Shown one piece after another: positions 44,666 through 53,239 of a DNA stretch of 64,000 nt. Within the stretch, counting starts at the first letter, position 1; the number at the start of each line of letters is the position of its first letter. The notes below the pieces were generated by a model. That model made no database searches. It was given only the letters and a program-made list of their open reading frames with translations, and was not told the DNA's origin. The DNA is from Nitrospira sp. (GTDB lineage: Bacteria; Nitrospirota; Nitrospiria; Nitrospirales; Nitrospiraceae): assembly GCA_024998625.1 (NCBI GenBank), contig JACOEL010000018.1:37553-101552 (forward strand). The letters are read 5' to 3'. The position numbers and the translations under genes are program-made.

Positions 44666-44868
44666 ACAATACAAGACCTTACGGTGTGAGGAGCTCGTTT
44701 CGGGATGAAGCGAGGATCGGGGCCGGATGGTGGGCACCATTCAGGTTCGAGTACCCCGACATCACACACAAAGTGGGCTTTGTAGTGCAATAGCGGTTGG
44801 ATGTATAGGCGGCACCCGGCGTGAGTGGGTACACAACGGGTTGCCATCCAATTCACAGGAGGAACGCT

Positions 44869-46527
44869 ATGAAACGCATCCATGGACGGACCAGATGGGG
44901 CCGGTTGGCCGCCATCTTCGGCGCTGCGGCAGTGACAGCTCTGCAGTGTCTGACAGTCCCGGCCTTTGCCGGATTCGAACTTCCCCCGGGCGAACGCATC
45001 ACGAATCTTCCCGCCATTCCTCGCAACATGCCGCAGAAAGAAGCGTACGAACTCTATGACCCGGTCATCGGTCGGAACTTCGACATCAAGAATCTCTGGA
45101 TGCGCGCTGATCTGCGTGTGCGTCCGGAAATGCGGAACAACGCCTGCTTCGGTCTTGCCCAGGGGGCCGGCGGAACATGTAACTCCTTTGGAACCCGCGG
45201 TACGGCTGCCGGCGGAGGCAACAAGGGCAATGACATGTATGTGCAGCAGTGGATGCGGCTGGGTATCGGCTATGACCTCTCCCCGGACGTGAATTTCTAT
45301 GTGGAAATCATCGATTCGGCAAACTGGGGCAGCAACGGTAGCGCCGTGAACGCGGGGAACGGAGGCGACCCGTTGAACCATAACGGCGCATCCGCTGGCG
45401 GGGCCGGCAACGGCGGCCGTCTGGGTGTGCGCGCCGCCTACATGTTAATCAGGAATGTGGCCGATATTCAGGGCCTGAGTTTGAAAGTCGGGCGCCAGTA
45501 TGTGATTTTCGGCAACCATTCGCTGTTCGGCCACTTCGATTGGGCCAATACCGGTTATTCACATGACGGTGTGATGTTCGCCTACCAGACCAAGAATTGG
45601 GACAGCTACTTCGGCTGGTTCCGCAATTCGGAAAGCGATCTTGGCCAGGCCTCCCCGGTCGGGAGTGGGGCGCCCAATATCGCCGGCAGCGGTGCGCAGG
45701 ATGCACAACGTGATGCCGACATGTTCATTTTCTACAACCAGATCAAGATGGTACCCGGAATGGTCATCGAGCCGTTCTACGTCTTGTATCAGAATCGCTA
45801 TGGTTCGGCCGATAACATCGGACAAGGTCTCGGTACGGCCAAGCACTCGAACCAGACTCGTCATATGATCGGAAACCGGATCGAGGTGCGCAAGGGCGGG
45901 TTCGACTTCTCGAACGAAACCGCCTGGCAGTTCGGCCAGATGGGCCAGGCTGGTGCCTGCGCGGGCGAACAAAAGTGTTTGCACATCAATGCCTGGGCGA
46001 CCAGAAACTGGATCGGCTATACGTTTTACGATACGGCGTGGAAGACCCGCCTGGCATTCAATCTTGATTATGCGTCCGGTGACAGCCGGAACAACACCTG
46101 CAGTGCAACGCCCGGTACGTGTAAAACAGCGAATACCTTTGAGAACTTCTTCCCGACAAACCACATCCATATGGGATATATGGATGTGCAAGCTTGGAAG
46201 AACATGCTGTCGCCATCGGTCAACTTGCAGGCCAGACCTTCAGCTCGTGACCATATCGAGTTGTGGTACACGAATCTGAATTTGGCCAATTCCAAGGACT
46301 GTTGGTATCGAGGTGCTCAGGGCTGCTACGTCTTCTCGAACGCCAACAATACCAAGACACACATCGGCGACGAAATCGACGTGGCCTATACCAGAATGTT
46401 CGCCGACGGCAAGGTGGCCCTCCAGGCTGCCTACGGCACGATTTTCAGCGGCGGCTATTTGACCAGCACCCTGAATCAGACGCAAAATCAGCACTGGGCC
46501 TATATGTCGCTCTGGATGAACTTCTAA
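44869..46527 (+). CDS. Outer-membrane porin, alginate-export-like
   Basis: About 552 aa. A signal peptide ending in VPAFAG precedes a long beta-barrel domain of alternating aromatic strands (LWMRADLRVRPEMR, YVQQWMRLGIGYDLSPDVNFYVEI, LSLKVGRQYVIFGNHSLFGHFDWANTGYSHDGVMF), ending in the C-terminal aromatic residue (WAYMSLWMNF) required for outer-membrane assembly. The alginate-export domain pattern of porins common in Nitrospira is recognisable. AGGAGG precedes the ATG. The cargo is unknown. Confidence 0.88.
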   Translation: MKRIHGRTRWGRLAAIFGAAAVTALQCLTVPAFAGFELPPGERITNLPAIPRNMPQKEAYELYDPVIGRNFDIKNLWMRADLRVRPEMRNNACFGLAQGAGGTCNSFGTRGTAAGGGNKGNDMYVQQWMRLGIGYDLSPDVNFYVEIIDSANWGSNGSAVNAGNGGDPLNHNGASAGGAGNGGRLGVRAAYMLIRNVADIQGLSLKVGRQYVIFGNHSLFGHFDWANTGYSHDGVMFAYQTKNWDSYFGWFRNSESDLGQASPVGSGAPNIAGSGAQDAQRDADMFIFYNQIKMVPGMVIEPFYVLYQNRYGSADNIGQGLGTAKHSNQTRHMIGNRIEVRKGGFDFSNETAWQFGQMGQAGACAGEQKCLHINAWATRNWIGYTFYDTAWKTRLAFNLDYASGDSRNNTCSATPGTCKTANTFENFFPTNHIHMGYMDVQAWKNMLSPSVNLQARPSARDHIELWYTNLNLANSKDCWYRGAQGCYVFSNANNTKTHIGDEIDVAYTRMFADGKVALQAAYGTIFSGGYLTSTLNQTQNQHWAYMSLWMNF

Positions 46528-46532
46528 GGAGA

Positions 46533-46594
46533 AGCTTTCAGCTCATTGCTGTCAGCCATCAGCTGCTGAGTGCCGCAGGCTGATAGCGAAAGCA
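46533..46594. repeat. Imperfect palindromic element between porin and small protein
   Basis: GCTTTCAGCTCATTGCTGTCAGCCATCAGCTGCTGAGTG..GGCTGATAGCGAAAGC carries nested AGCTG/CAGCT units and matching ends GCTTTC..GAAAGC. Such CAGCTGA-type interspersed palindromes are usually multicopy; here it could also be a processing hairpin in the porin transcript. Confidence 0.45.
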
Positions 46595-46608
46595 AGACAA
46601 AGGAGATC

Positions 46609-47040
46609 ATGATGAAAAAACTCATGTTCGTAACGCTGGGCATCGCAGCGTTGGCGATCGGCAACCAGCCGGTCACCGCGCAGGCTCAGGTCGCGGATGC
46701 GATTCAGGCAGTGAATGATGCCATCGTCGAGTTGACCGATGCGCCGGCTCTCGGCAAGCGCACGACCGTCGACTTGGCAAAGCGATGGGGAGCCGACCGG
46801 TCCGTCATCGATAGTGCCACGGCAAAACTGCAGGACGGGCTCAGCAAGGCCCAGTCCGGAGGAGCCGGGGCTGATGCCATGCGTCAGTTGAAACTGGCGG
46901 TGGATTACGGCAAGGCTCGCTTACACAAAGAAGCCCGCTTGTCTGCGCAGGGTGCTCTGCGGCATCTGTGTGTGGCGAATCAGGATCAAGGTCCCGGATG
47001 CGACACGGTGCCGAAGTTTGGCAGCTACACCGCGCCGTAG
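46609..47040 (+). CDS. Small exported helical protein, porin neighbour
   Basis: About 143 aa with a signal peptide (KKLMFVTLGIAALAIGNQPVTAQAQ). The mature part is helical and Ala/Asp-rich: DAIQAVNDAIVELTDAP, DLAKRWGADRSVIDSATAKLQDGLS, then GALRHLCVANQDQGPGCDTVPKFG with two Cys. It has an AAGGAG 4 bp before the first of two adjacent ATGs. It lies 81 bp after the porin and ends at a strong terminator, so the two genes are probably one unit. The family is not recognised; the size resembles small periplasmic metal-binding proteins but no His clusters are present. Confidence 0.75.
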   Translation: MMKKLMFVTLGIAALAIGNQPVTAQAQVADAIQAVNDAIVELTDAPALGKRTTVDLAKRWGADRSVIDSATAKLQDGLSKAQSGGAGADAMRQLKLAVDYGKARLHKEARLSAQGALRHLCVANQDQGPGCDTVPKFGSYTAP

Positions 47041-47103
47041 AGTGAGTCGACCGACATAAGGCGAGGCGTGAGGGAGATCCCCTCTGCCTGTCTCGAAGAG
47101 TGA

Positions 47104-47140
47104 AGCCCCGCCGGGTGATCCCCTGCGGGGTTTCTTTTTT
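47104..47140 (+). terminator. Intrinsic terminator after the porin unit
   Basis: AGCCCCGC (from 47104) pairs with GCGGGGT, followed directly by TTCTTTTTT. Strong GC stem and U-tract; the clearest terminator in the window. Confidence 0.85.
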
Positions 47141-47259
47141 CCTGCATGGGTGGCGCAACGGGCTATGGTGAGAGCGCCGGCTTGCCCGCAGTCAGTCGAT
47201 CGCCTTATACTCGGCTCGCTCGTCATCATCATCACCGTTCGTGCGTTTCTTTCCTCACC

Positions 47260-49119
47260 GTGGACGATCTGAGTGCACAGCTGAGCCGGAGATTCGGATT
47301 TTCGGCCTTCCGCGCGGGTCAGCGCGAAGTCATGGACGCCGTGCTGGCCCGTCGCGATGCCATGGCGGTCATGCCGACCGGCCAGGGCAAGTCACTCTGT
47401 TACCAGCTTCCCGCCACCCTGTTGCCCGGGGTGACCCTGGTGATTTCTCCGCTTATCGCATTAATGCAGGATCAAGTGAATAGTTTGAAGGCGCGGGCGA
47501 TTGCCGCGGCGGCGTTCCACTCCGGGCTTTCCGAGCAGGAGCGGGATCGAGTGGTATTGGATCTCAAACTGCGCCGGTTACAGTTGCTCTATCTCGCTCC
47601 GGAGCGGATGCAGCACGAGCGGTTTCTCCGGCTGCTACGCTCGCTGTGGGTGTCGTTACTCGTCGTCGACGAAGCGCATTGTATTTCCCAGTGGGGGCAC
47701 GATTTCCGCCCTGACTATCTGAACATCGGCCGGTTGCGCCGGGAACTCGAGAATCCCCCTTGCCTGGCCTTGACGGCCACGGCGACCGCGCGCGTGCAGG
47801 CAGATTTGTGCGATCGACTGTCGCTCCAAGATCCGCTTCGCTTGGTGACCGGCTTTCGACGGTCTAACCTCGCGCTGTCTGTCCGCCTCTGCCGCTCCCG
47901 CCAGGAAAAGCTCGCGACATTGGATCGTGTGGTGCGTGAATACGAAACGGGCACCGTTCTGATCTATTGCGCCACGCGCCGGGCGGTGGAGGAAGTGGCG
48001 GTCTGTCTGGGGCAGTCGCAGTCGTCCGTCGGGTATTATCACGCCGGACTGTCGGATGAAGAGCGACGGAAGGTGCACGACCAATTTCGGGTGGGAACGG
48101 TCAGGATTTTGGCGGCGACCAATGCGTTCGGCATGGGGATCGATAAGTCGGATGTCCGACTGGTGGTGCATTTCGATATTCCGGGAAGCCTGGAGGCCTA
48201 CTATCAGGAAGTGGGCCGGGCGGGGCGTGATGGTCGACCTGCGGCATGTCTGTTGCTGTTTCATGAACGGGATGTGGCCACCCAGGAATACTTCATTCAG
48301 CAAGCGTCGAAAGAGTCCGGTAGTTCGGCACGCGCCGATCGCATGAAGACATTGCTTCAGGACTTGCTGGACTACGTGTCGGTGCCGACCTGCCGGCAAC
48401 TCGCAATTCTCGACTACTTCAGTGACGAGGCCGAACGGGCACTTGGGCCCTGCGGGCTTTGTGATCGTTGCGTGACGCCACAGCCCAGTACGCATGTGGT
48501 CGGCGATGAGGCCACCTGCGCGAAGGCTGTCCTGGCGGTGGTCTCCTGGTGTATGGGCCGATTCGGTGTGAGCCGAATTGTCGACATGCTCCGCGGGAGT
48601 CGATCGAAGGCGCTGCTCACCTATGGGGCCGAAGAGTGTCCTGGGTATGGGGGCTATCACGCATGGTCGAAGACGGCGTTGACTCGTCTGGTGAGAGCCC
48701 TGATCGATGCGGGATATCTGCAGGTGGAAGGACTGGCGTATCCCACGCTTGCCCTGACGCGGAAGGGACAGGAGGTGTTGAAAGGAATCGCTCCTCTGGT
48801 ATTGAGCGAGCAGGTAGAGGATCCGGCAGCGTCGGCGCTGAAACCACAAGGGAGTGGGCCAGGTCGCTCAATGGCCCCTCTGCATACCGCCTCAGTCGAC
48901 TCGCAGCTCTTTGAACGGCTTCGCCAACTCCGGCGTGAGCTGGCTGAGGAAGAAGGGGTCGCACCGTTTGTTATTTTTCACGACAAGACCCTTCGGAACA
49001 TCGCCGGATACAAACCTGTGACCCTCGCTGCCCTGCTGGAGATTCCCGGGATCGGCGAGGCCAAGGTGGAGCGGTATGGCCGCCGAGTGCTTGGCGTGGT
49101 GAACGAGGCCGGCGGCTAA
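47260..49119 (+). CDS. recQ: RecQ-family ATP-dependent DNA helicase
   Basis: About 619 aa. The SF2 helicase core has Walker A MPTGQGKSLCYQLPA, the DEAH box VVDEAHCISQWGHDFRPDY with the RecQ-specific aromatic-rich loop, LTATATARVQADL, AFGMGIDKSDVRLVVHFD and YYQEVGRAGRDG. A zinc/RQC region (CGLCDRCVTP, then about 430-530) and a C-terminal HRDC domain (FERLRQLRRELAEEEGVAPFVIFHD) follow. The GTG at 47260 is the last start before the conserved LSRRFGF; no clear ribosome site decides it, and the frame extends upstream without conservation. It acts in recombination and replication-fork repair. Confidence 0.94.
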   Translation: MDDLSAQLSRRFGFSAFRAGQREVMDAVLARRDAMAVMPTGQGKSLCYQLPATLLPGVTLVISPLIALMQDQVNSLKARAIAAAAFHSGLSEQERDRVVLDLKLRRLQLLYLAPERMQHERFLRLLRSLWVSLLVVDEAHCISQWGHDFRPDYLNIGRLRRELENPPCLALTATATARVQADLCDRLSLQDPLRLVTGFRRSNLALSVRLCRSRQEKLATLDRVVREYETGTVLIYCATRRAVEEVAVCLGQSQSSVGYYHAGLSDEERRKVHDQFRVGTVRILAATNAFGMGIDKSDVRLVVHFDIPGSLEAYYQEVGRAGRDGRPAACLLLFHERDVATQEYFIQQASKESGSSARADRMKTLLQDLLDYVSVPTCRQLAILDYFSDEAERALGPCGLCDRCVTPQPSTHVVGDEATCAKAVLAVVSWCMGRFGVSRIVDMLRGSRSKALLTYGAEECPGYGGYHAWSKTALTRLVRALIDAGYLQVEGLAYPTLALTRKGQEVLKGIAPLVLSEQVEDPAASALKPQGSGPGRSMAPLHTASVDSQLFERLRQLRRELAEEEGVAPFVIFHDKTLRNIAGYKPVTLAALLEIPGIGEAKVERYGRRVLGVVNEAGG

Positions 49120-49183
49120 GCCGTCTTCTAGGTATTGTCTGACGACCCCTCCGATGCCATTTTTCCGGGGAAGAATCATTTCG

Positions 49184-49197
49184 TAGCCGTTTGGCTA
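49184..49197. terminator. Weak bidirectional hairpin between recQ and thrH
   Basis: TAGCC-GTTT-GGCTA with a following TTATTCTCT lies between two convergent genes. The five-base stem is short, so its efficiency is doubtful. Confidence 0.3.
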
Positions 49198-49818
49198 TTA
49201 TTCTCTCAAATTCCCTGCCTTTCGAAATTGCTCCTGCAGTTCGGCATACGTTTTCGTCACCGGAAACTGAGGAAACTCTTTCGGAAGATGGTCAGGGGGG
49301 CGAAAAAAGAATCCGGCGTGAGCCTCTCCCAGCATGGCGGTGTCGTTGTAGGCGTCTCCTGCCGCCATGACACGAAAATTGAGGTTTTTCAACGCGGCCA
49401 CCGCATGTTTTTTCTGGTTCGGCTGGCGGAGTTTGTAATTGACGATCCTGCCGGTCGGCCCAATCTCCAGTTGATTGCAGAAAATCGTCGGATATCCGAG
49501 CTGCCGCATCAAGGGAAGCGCGAATTCATAAAACGTATCCGACAGAATGATGACCTGTGTCCGTTCCCGCAGCCAGGCAATGAATTCGGCTGCGCCTTCC
49601 ATCGGCCCCATGGCGTCGATCACGGATTGAATGTCCGCTAGGGTCAGGCCATGCTGATCCAGGATGCTCAAGCGGCGTGTCATCAGGGCATCGTAATCTG
49701 GCATCTCACGGGTGGTGATCATGAGCTCTTCGATGCCGGTCTTGATGGCAAAGTTCACCCAAATTTCAGGCACCAGCACGCCCTCAAGGTCCAGACACAC
49801 AATCACAGGGTTCTGCAT
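49198..49818 (-). CDS. thrH: ThrH: phosphoserine phosphatase / phosphoserine:homoserine phosphotransferase
   Basis: A 206-aa HAD-superfamily enzyme very similar to the characterised Pseudomonas ThrH: CLDLEGVLVPEIWV (nucleophile region), REMPDYDALMTRRLSILD, VIILSDTFYEFALPLMRQLGYPT, and GDAYNDTAMLGEAHAGFFF. That enzyme dephosphorylates phosphoserine and can pass the phosphate to homoserine, giving O-phosphohomoserine. GGAGG precedes the ATG at 49818; the longer frame upstream is spurious. It is monocistronic here, 45 kb from hom and thrC. It supplies serine and potentially the substrate of ThrC. Confidence 0.94.
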   Translation of the reverse strand: MQNPVIVCLDLEGVLVPEIWVNFAIKTGIEELMITTREMPDYDALMTRRLSILDQHGLTLADIQSVIDAMGPMEGAAEFIAWLRERTQVIILSDTFYEFALPLMRQLGYPTIFCNQLEIGPTGRIVNYKLRQPNQKKHAVAALKNLNFRVMAAGDAYNDTAMLGEAHAGFFFRPPDHLPKEFPQFPVTKTYAELQEQFRKAGNLRE

Positions 49819-49901
49819 TCGTCCTCCTGCGGGAACTAGTCGGTGGTGAAAAGCGGGTTTGTCGGTAGCCGACAGTGGTAAGGACAAACCAGCGGGCTGC
49901 C

Positions 49902-50699
49902 CTATCCCCCGATATTGCGGCGAGCCTTTTCCTGGCTGAGATACCGCCAGATCTTGTCCATGGTCTTCTCGAATAGTTCTGTGCCTGCCCATTGCTTGGT
50001 CTGCTCCTCCTTGTGCCGTCTGGCCCAATCGACGGCCAGCGGGAGCGGGATCAGCCTGGGTGCCGTTCCGGTCAGATCTGCCCAGAGTAGGCTCAGCGCC
50101 GTACTGAGGCGAACGGCGACGGGAACCGGCTGGACGGTCTGTTTGGTCATCTCCTGACATTCTGTGGCCGGTGAGGTGACAGCAAGTTCCCGGCAAGCCG
50201 CTGGTCGATCGGCGTAAATACTGCAGGTTTCGTTGTCGAGAAAGGGGCAGGGCATGCGAAGGGCGTAGTAGGCCCGGTTCAACGGCTCGATAGCCTCGTC
50301 ACTCATCGGCTCCGAAGAATCGGCCAGCGAAGAGAGTTGTTTCAGGATATCGGCGCGAGCCAGTTGTTGCTGGGCCAGGTCGAGTTTGGACAGCAGGCGA
50401 TTCCGTTCATTCTGGTCCAGCTGGTCGATGGTGTTGGTAAGGGCAAAGGCTTCCGGTACCGAAATCGGCACGAGCATCCGGCAGCAGGCAGCGCAGCCCT
50501 TTTCGCACGAAACCCTGTGGCCGGCTTCGAGTAATCGGCGTTGTTCCAACACCTGGGCTTCTTCTCCGAGGCTACGCATGAGCGGGAGAATCGCGGTGAT
50601 CGGCACGAAGCTTGTCGGCACGCCCACGGCAGTGCTGATTTCTCCGCTTGGAGTCTGCAGAGAGATTTCAAAGTGTTCAACGGCCGTGTGGTTACTCAC
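49902..50699 (-). CDS. YkgJ-family cysteine-cluster protein
   Basis: A 265-aa protein with the Cys-rich motif of the YkgJ/UPF0153 zinc- or iron-chelate family: CEKGCAACCRMLVPIS (about 65-80), then MPCPFLDNETCSIYADRPAACREL (about 150-173). An additional Cys lies in TECQEM. The ends are helical and of unknown role. It starts with GTG. The family is associated with metal-cluster binding and radical or oxygen chemistry, but no reaction is assigned. Confidence 0.9.
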   Translation of the reverse strand: MSNHTAVEHFEISLQTPSGEISTAVGVPTSFVPITAILPLMRSLGEEAQVLEQRRLLEAGHRVSCEKGCAACCRMLVPISVPEAFALTNTIDQLDQNERNRLLSKLDLAQQQLARADILKQLSSLADSSEPMSDEAIEPLNRAYYALRMPCPFLDNETCSIYADRPAACRELAVTSPATECQEMTKQTVQPVPVAVRLSTALSLLWADLTGTAPRLIPLPLAVDWARRHKEEQTKQWAGTELFEKTMDKIWRYLSQEKARRNIGG

Positions 50700-50859
50700 G
50701 GGTACCCATCGTTAAGTCCGAACGGGAGTCAGCTGTGTGATGGCATTCGTGCCGTCCTGCGCAGTCGCTATCATAGAGAACCGCAGAATCAGCGGTCAAC
50801 CAAAGCCTCATTGCTCTCGGTCTTGCCCCGGGAGGACCGTTACGGCTACTCTGTCGTCG

Positions 50860-51231
50860 ATGCGTTTGTCTGGCCACGTCATTGGATTGCTGAAAGAATA
50901 CATGCGGGATCTTGTCGAGCAAGCGCGGCAGGAGTCGCAGGCTCAGGAAGCGTTCGGCTTCTCGGCACCTCCCTACCAGCCGGACCATGCCATCGCCGAT
51001 TTACTGGCTATTTTAGATGACCGCATCGAGTCGGAAGGGGTGCAAGTCGGGTTGCCCATTGAGTTTTTGCACGAGATGTGGCGGCACTGTAACGAAGCGC
51101 GCAGTGAGATTACTGATCGTGTGTGGTTAGAAACCAATCTTGGTCCCGCTGGTCCTTCCAAGGCTCGTGTCCGTGAGCTGACCTACGCCTCTGTGATCGA
51201 TTGCCTTGAGCGTGAGTCCTCCGGCGAGTAA
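50860..51231 (+). CDS. Hypothetical helical protein
   Basis: About 123 aa. HVIGLLKEYMRDLVEQARQESQAQEAF and IADLLAILDDRIESEGVQVGLPIEFLHEMW suggest a helical bundle with an ordered acidic middle. The family is not recognised. The frame extends upstream to 50737, but the ATG at 50860 begins the plausibly folded part. It is divergent from the YkgJ gene. Confidence 0.55.
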   Translation: MRLSGHVIGLLKEYMRDLVEQARQESQAQEAFGFSAPPYQPDHAIADLLAILDDRIESEGVQVGLPIEFLHEMWRHCNEARSEITDRVWLETNLGPAGPSKARVRELTYASVIDCLERESSGE

Positions 51232-51322
51232 TCGAGACGAACGAGTGCATCCCGTCGCACAGCTACATGGCCTCGATTTGTTTGACTGTGTGGAGTCTCG
51301 GCAGGCTTGGGACTCTGGGATC

Positions 51323-52135
51323 CTACAGTTTTCCGGCAAGCCAATAGACGATGATCCCTGCCACTTCATCGACGGCTTGGGTGGTGATGAGCAGGGCCTT
51401 GGCTGTGGGAAGGAAGTCAAAGAAGGTTGCCTGTTCCCAGGCTTGTTGTGGAGTGTGTTGAGATTCATAGCCGCAGGGAAACGGGGTGACGACAAAACCT
51501 TGTTTTTCGAAGAGTCTGACTGCGCGGGGCAGGTGATAGGCCGCGGTCACCAACAAGATGCGTCCTGTCCCAAGCATGGCCTTGGTCTGCACGGCGTTTT
51601 CATAGGTGGTCCTGGATTGTTTCTCGATCAGGATAGCGGATTCCGGCACACCAAGGCGAAGGGCCCACCGTTTCATCTCGTGGGATTCCATCAGGCCGGT
51701 TCGGAATACGGTGGCATCGCCCCCAGTGAGCAACAGTTTCGGGGCAAGGTTCTGCTTCCACAAGTCTGCGCCACAACCTGTACGTTGGCGGGAGGCATCA
51801 GAAACCTCATCGGCTGGGCGGAGTGATCCCTTCTGAAAGACCCCTCCTGCCAGAACCACCACCGCGTCGAACTTCGATGTGGAGGTGGGCTGGAATGATG
51901 GATACTGGGCTTCAAGTAGCGCAATGTATACGAGGGATAGTACGGGGGTGGCCGTCAGCAGCAACAGTAGCACGGTGAGGAACAAGAGGCGCCTGACCAA
52001 AGTCGTCCTCCCGGGGGATACGGGGAGGCAGGCGGTCAATAGGGCAAGTAGCCCGGCGATGAGAAGCCAGGATAATGGATAGAGTAGGTATTTCAGGGCC
52101 TTATATACACCGAACCACATGGGCGTAAGGTCCAT
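51323..52135 (-). CDS. YdcF/ElyC/SanA-family membrane protein (DUF218)
   Basis: A 270-aa protein. Two N-terminal membrane helices (residues about 10-70) are followed by the DUF218 domain: FDAVVVLAGGVFQKG, LLLTGGDATVFRTG, the ESxxTYENA motif in QSRTTYENAVQTKAML, and ILLVTAAYHLPRAVRLFEKQG. Members influence envelope integrity and vancomycin sensitivity. It is monocistronic, between the hypothetical gene and the EVE gene. Confidence 0.9.
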   Translation of the reverse strand: MDLTPMWFGVYKALKYLLYPLSWLLIAGLLALLTACLPVSPGRTTLVRRLLFLTVLLLLLTATPVLSLVYIALLEAQYPSFQPTSTSKFDAVVVLAGGVFQKGSLRPADEVSDASRQRTGCGADLWKQNLAPKLLLTGGDATVFRTGLMESHEMKRWALRLGVPESAILIEKQSRTTYENAVQTKAMLGTGRILLVTAAYHLPRAVRLFEKQGFVVTPFPCGYESQHTPQQAWEQATFFDFLPTAKALLITTQAVDEVAGIIVYWLAGKL

Positions 52136-52216
52136 AGATGCTCCCGGTTAAGAGGCGAAACAGGGGGCTCAGCATACACTGAGGGCGCACAGACACCAAG
52201 TGTTGAGGAGAGTTCG

Positions 52217-52702
52217 ATGGCAGACGGACGACACTATTGGTTGATGAAATCCGAACCCGAAGTCTTTTCAATCGATGATCTTGCTCGGTCACCGAAGAGA
52301 ACGACTTCATGGGATGGTGTAAGGAACTACCAGGCGCGGAACTTTATGCGGGCGATGAAAATCGGGGATCAGGTTCTCTTTTACCACAGTAATGCCAATC
52401 CTCCCGCGGTGGTGGGAGTTGCGGAAGTTGTGAAAACGGCTTATCCCGATGCCACGCAGTTCGATAAGCGGGATTCGCACTACGATCCGGCCAGCAAGCC
52501 GGATCAGCCTCGCTGGGACATGGTCGATATCCGGTTTGTTCGCAAATTCGTTGCGCCACTGTCGTTGGACCTGCTGCGTGCGCAGGCTGGCCTAGAGGGG
52601 ATGGAATTGCTTCGAAAGGGTTCGCGACTGTCGGTTCAGCCGGTGCGGACGGGCGAGTGGAATGAAATTATCAGGCTGGCAGAGGTACAGGCAGACAGCT
52701 AG
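52217..52702 (+). CDS. EVE-domain protein
   Basis: A 161-aa protein covering one EVE (PUA-like) domain: YWLMKSEPEVFSIDDL, TSWDGVRNYQARNFMRAMKIGDQVLFYHSNANPPAVVGVAEVV and MVDIRFVRKFVAPLSL. EVE domains bind modified nucleic-acid bases and occur both in housekeeping proteins and beside restriction systems. No restriction genes are near. Confidence 0.93.
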   Translation: MADGRHYWLMKSEPEVFSIDDLARSPKRTTSWDGVRNYQARNFMRAMKIGDQVLFYHSNANPPAVVGVAEVVKTAYPDATQFDKRDSHYDPASKPDQPRWDMVDIRFVRKFVAPLSLDLLRAQAGLEGMELLRKGSRLSVQPVRTGEWNEIIRLAEVQADS

Positions 52703-52757
52703 TACGGTCCGGGAAGAACTCAATTCCGGACGGGAGGTGTCCTCGGTTCAGAGCAGG

Positions 52758-53072
52758 TCAGCTACGAGCCTTTCCATCATCCAGGTATCGATGTTGCCAA
52801 TCTAGCCAGGCATGCCCCAGTTCATGGGCGAGAATGTATCTGCGCCGCGTGACGGGGAGTCGTTTGCGGATATAGATGGTCTTGGCCTCATTGTCCCAAA
52901 TCCCATCCGCATTCGAATCCTGCCGGTCCATCTCGGAGTCCGTGACCTGCCTGATCATGATGTGGTAGCCGAATGGAAGGATGACTTTGTTTGGTATTCG
53001 CACCATACCCCTCACGGTCGTATCAAATAGGTGGCCTCGGCCAGGAATTCCTGCTCCGGAATAGCCTAACAT
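52758..53072 (-). CDS. Small HExxH metallopeptidase-like protein (ImmA/IrrE-like)
   Basis: A 104-aa protein with RRRYILAHELGHAWLDWQHRY, an HExxH zinc motif as in ImmA/IrrE (M78) proteases, near the C-terminus. The part before it (SNADGIWDNEAKTIYIRKRLP) carries an acidic calcium-like loop. The third zinc ligand of M78 cannot be identified, and the protein is shorter than IrrE. The upstream region (53073-53210) is noticeably AT-rich, suggesting foreign origin. Confidence 0.72.
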   Translation of the reverse strand: MLGYSGAGIPGRGHLFDTTVRGMVRIPNKVILPFGYHIMIRQVTDSEMDRQDSNADGIWDNEAKTIYIRKRLPVTRRRYILAHELGHAWLDWQHRYLDDGKARS

Positions 53073-53239
53073 ATTTTCTCTTTCGTCTTCCTGTCTAAAT
53101 ATTCATTACTATCAGTGACTTGCGAGATATTGCTGCTCAGTCGCTGTATTCCGGCTCGGTGGTGGTTGAGCAATTTTCGATGGTGATGAGACAACGCTGA
53201 GCATTTCAATTGAAAGATTGGATGGTGTATCATGCCCCC

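Noticed and set aside
47146..47259. N-terminal extension of RecQ with a His cluster (RHHHHR)
   Set aside because: Not conserved in the family and lies partly next to a terminator; more likely untranslated.
49819..50196. Upstream extension of ThrH frame
   Set aside because: The strong GGAGG site and the family start at 49818 show the real start; the extension is rich in Arg/Gly shadow-type sequence and covers the YkgJ gene.
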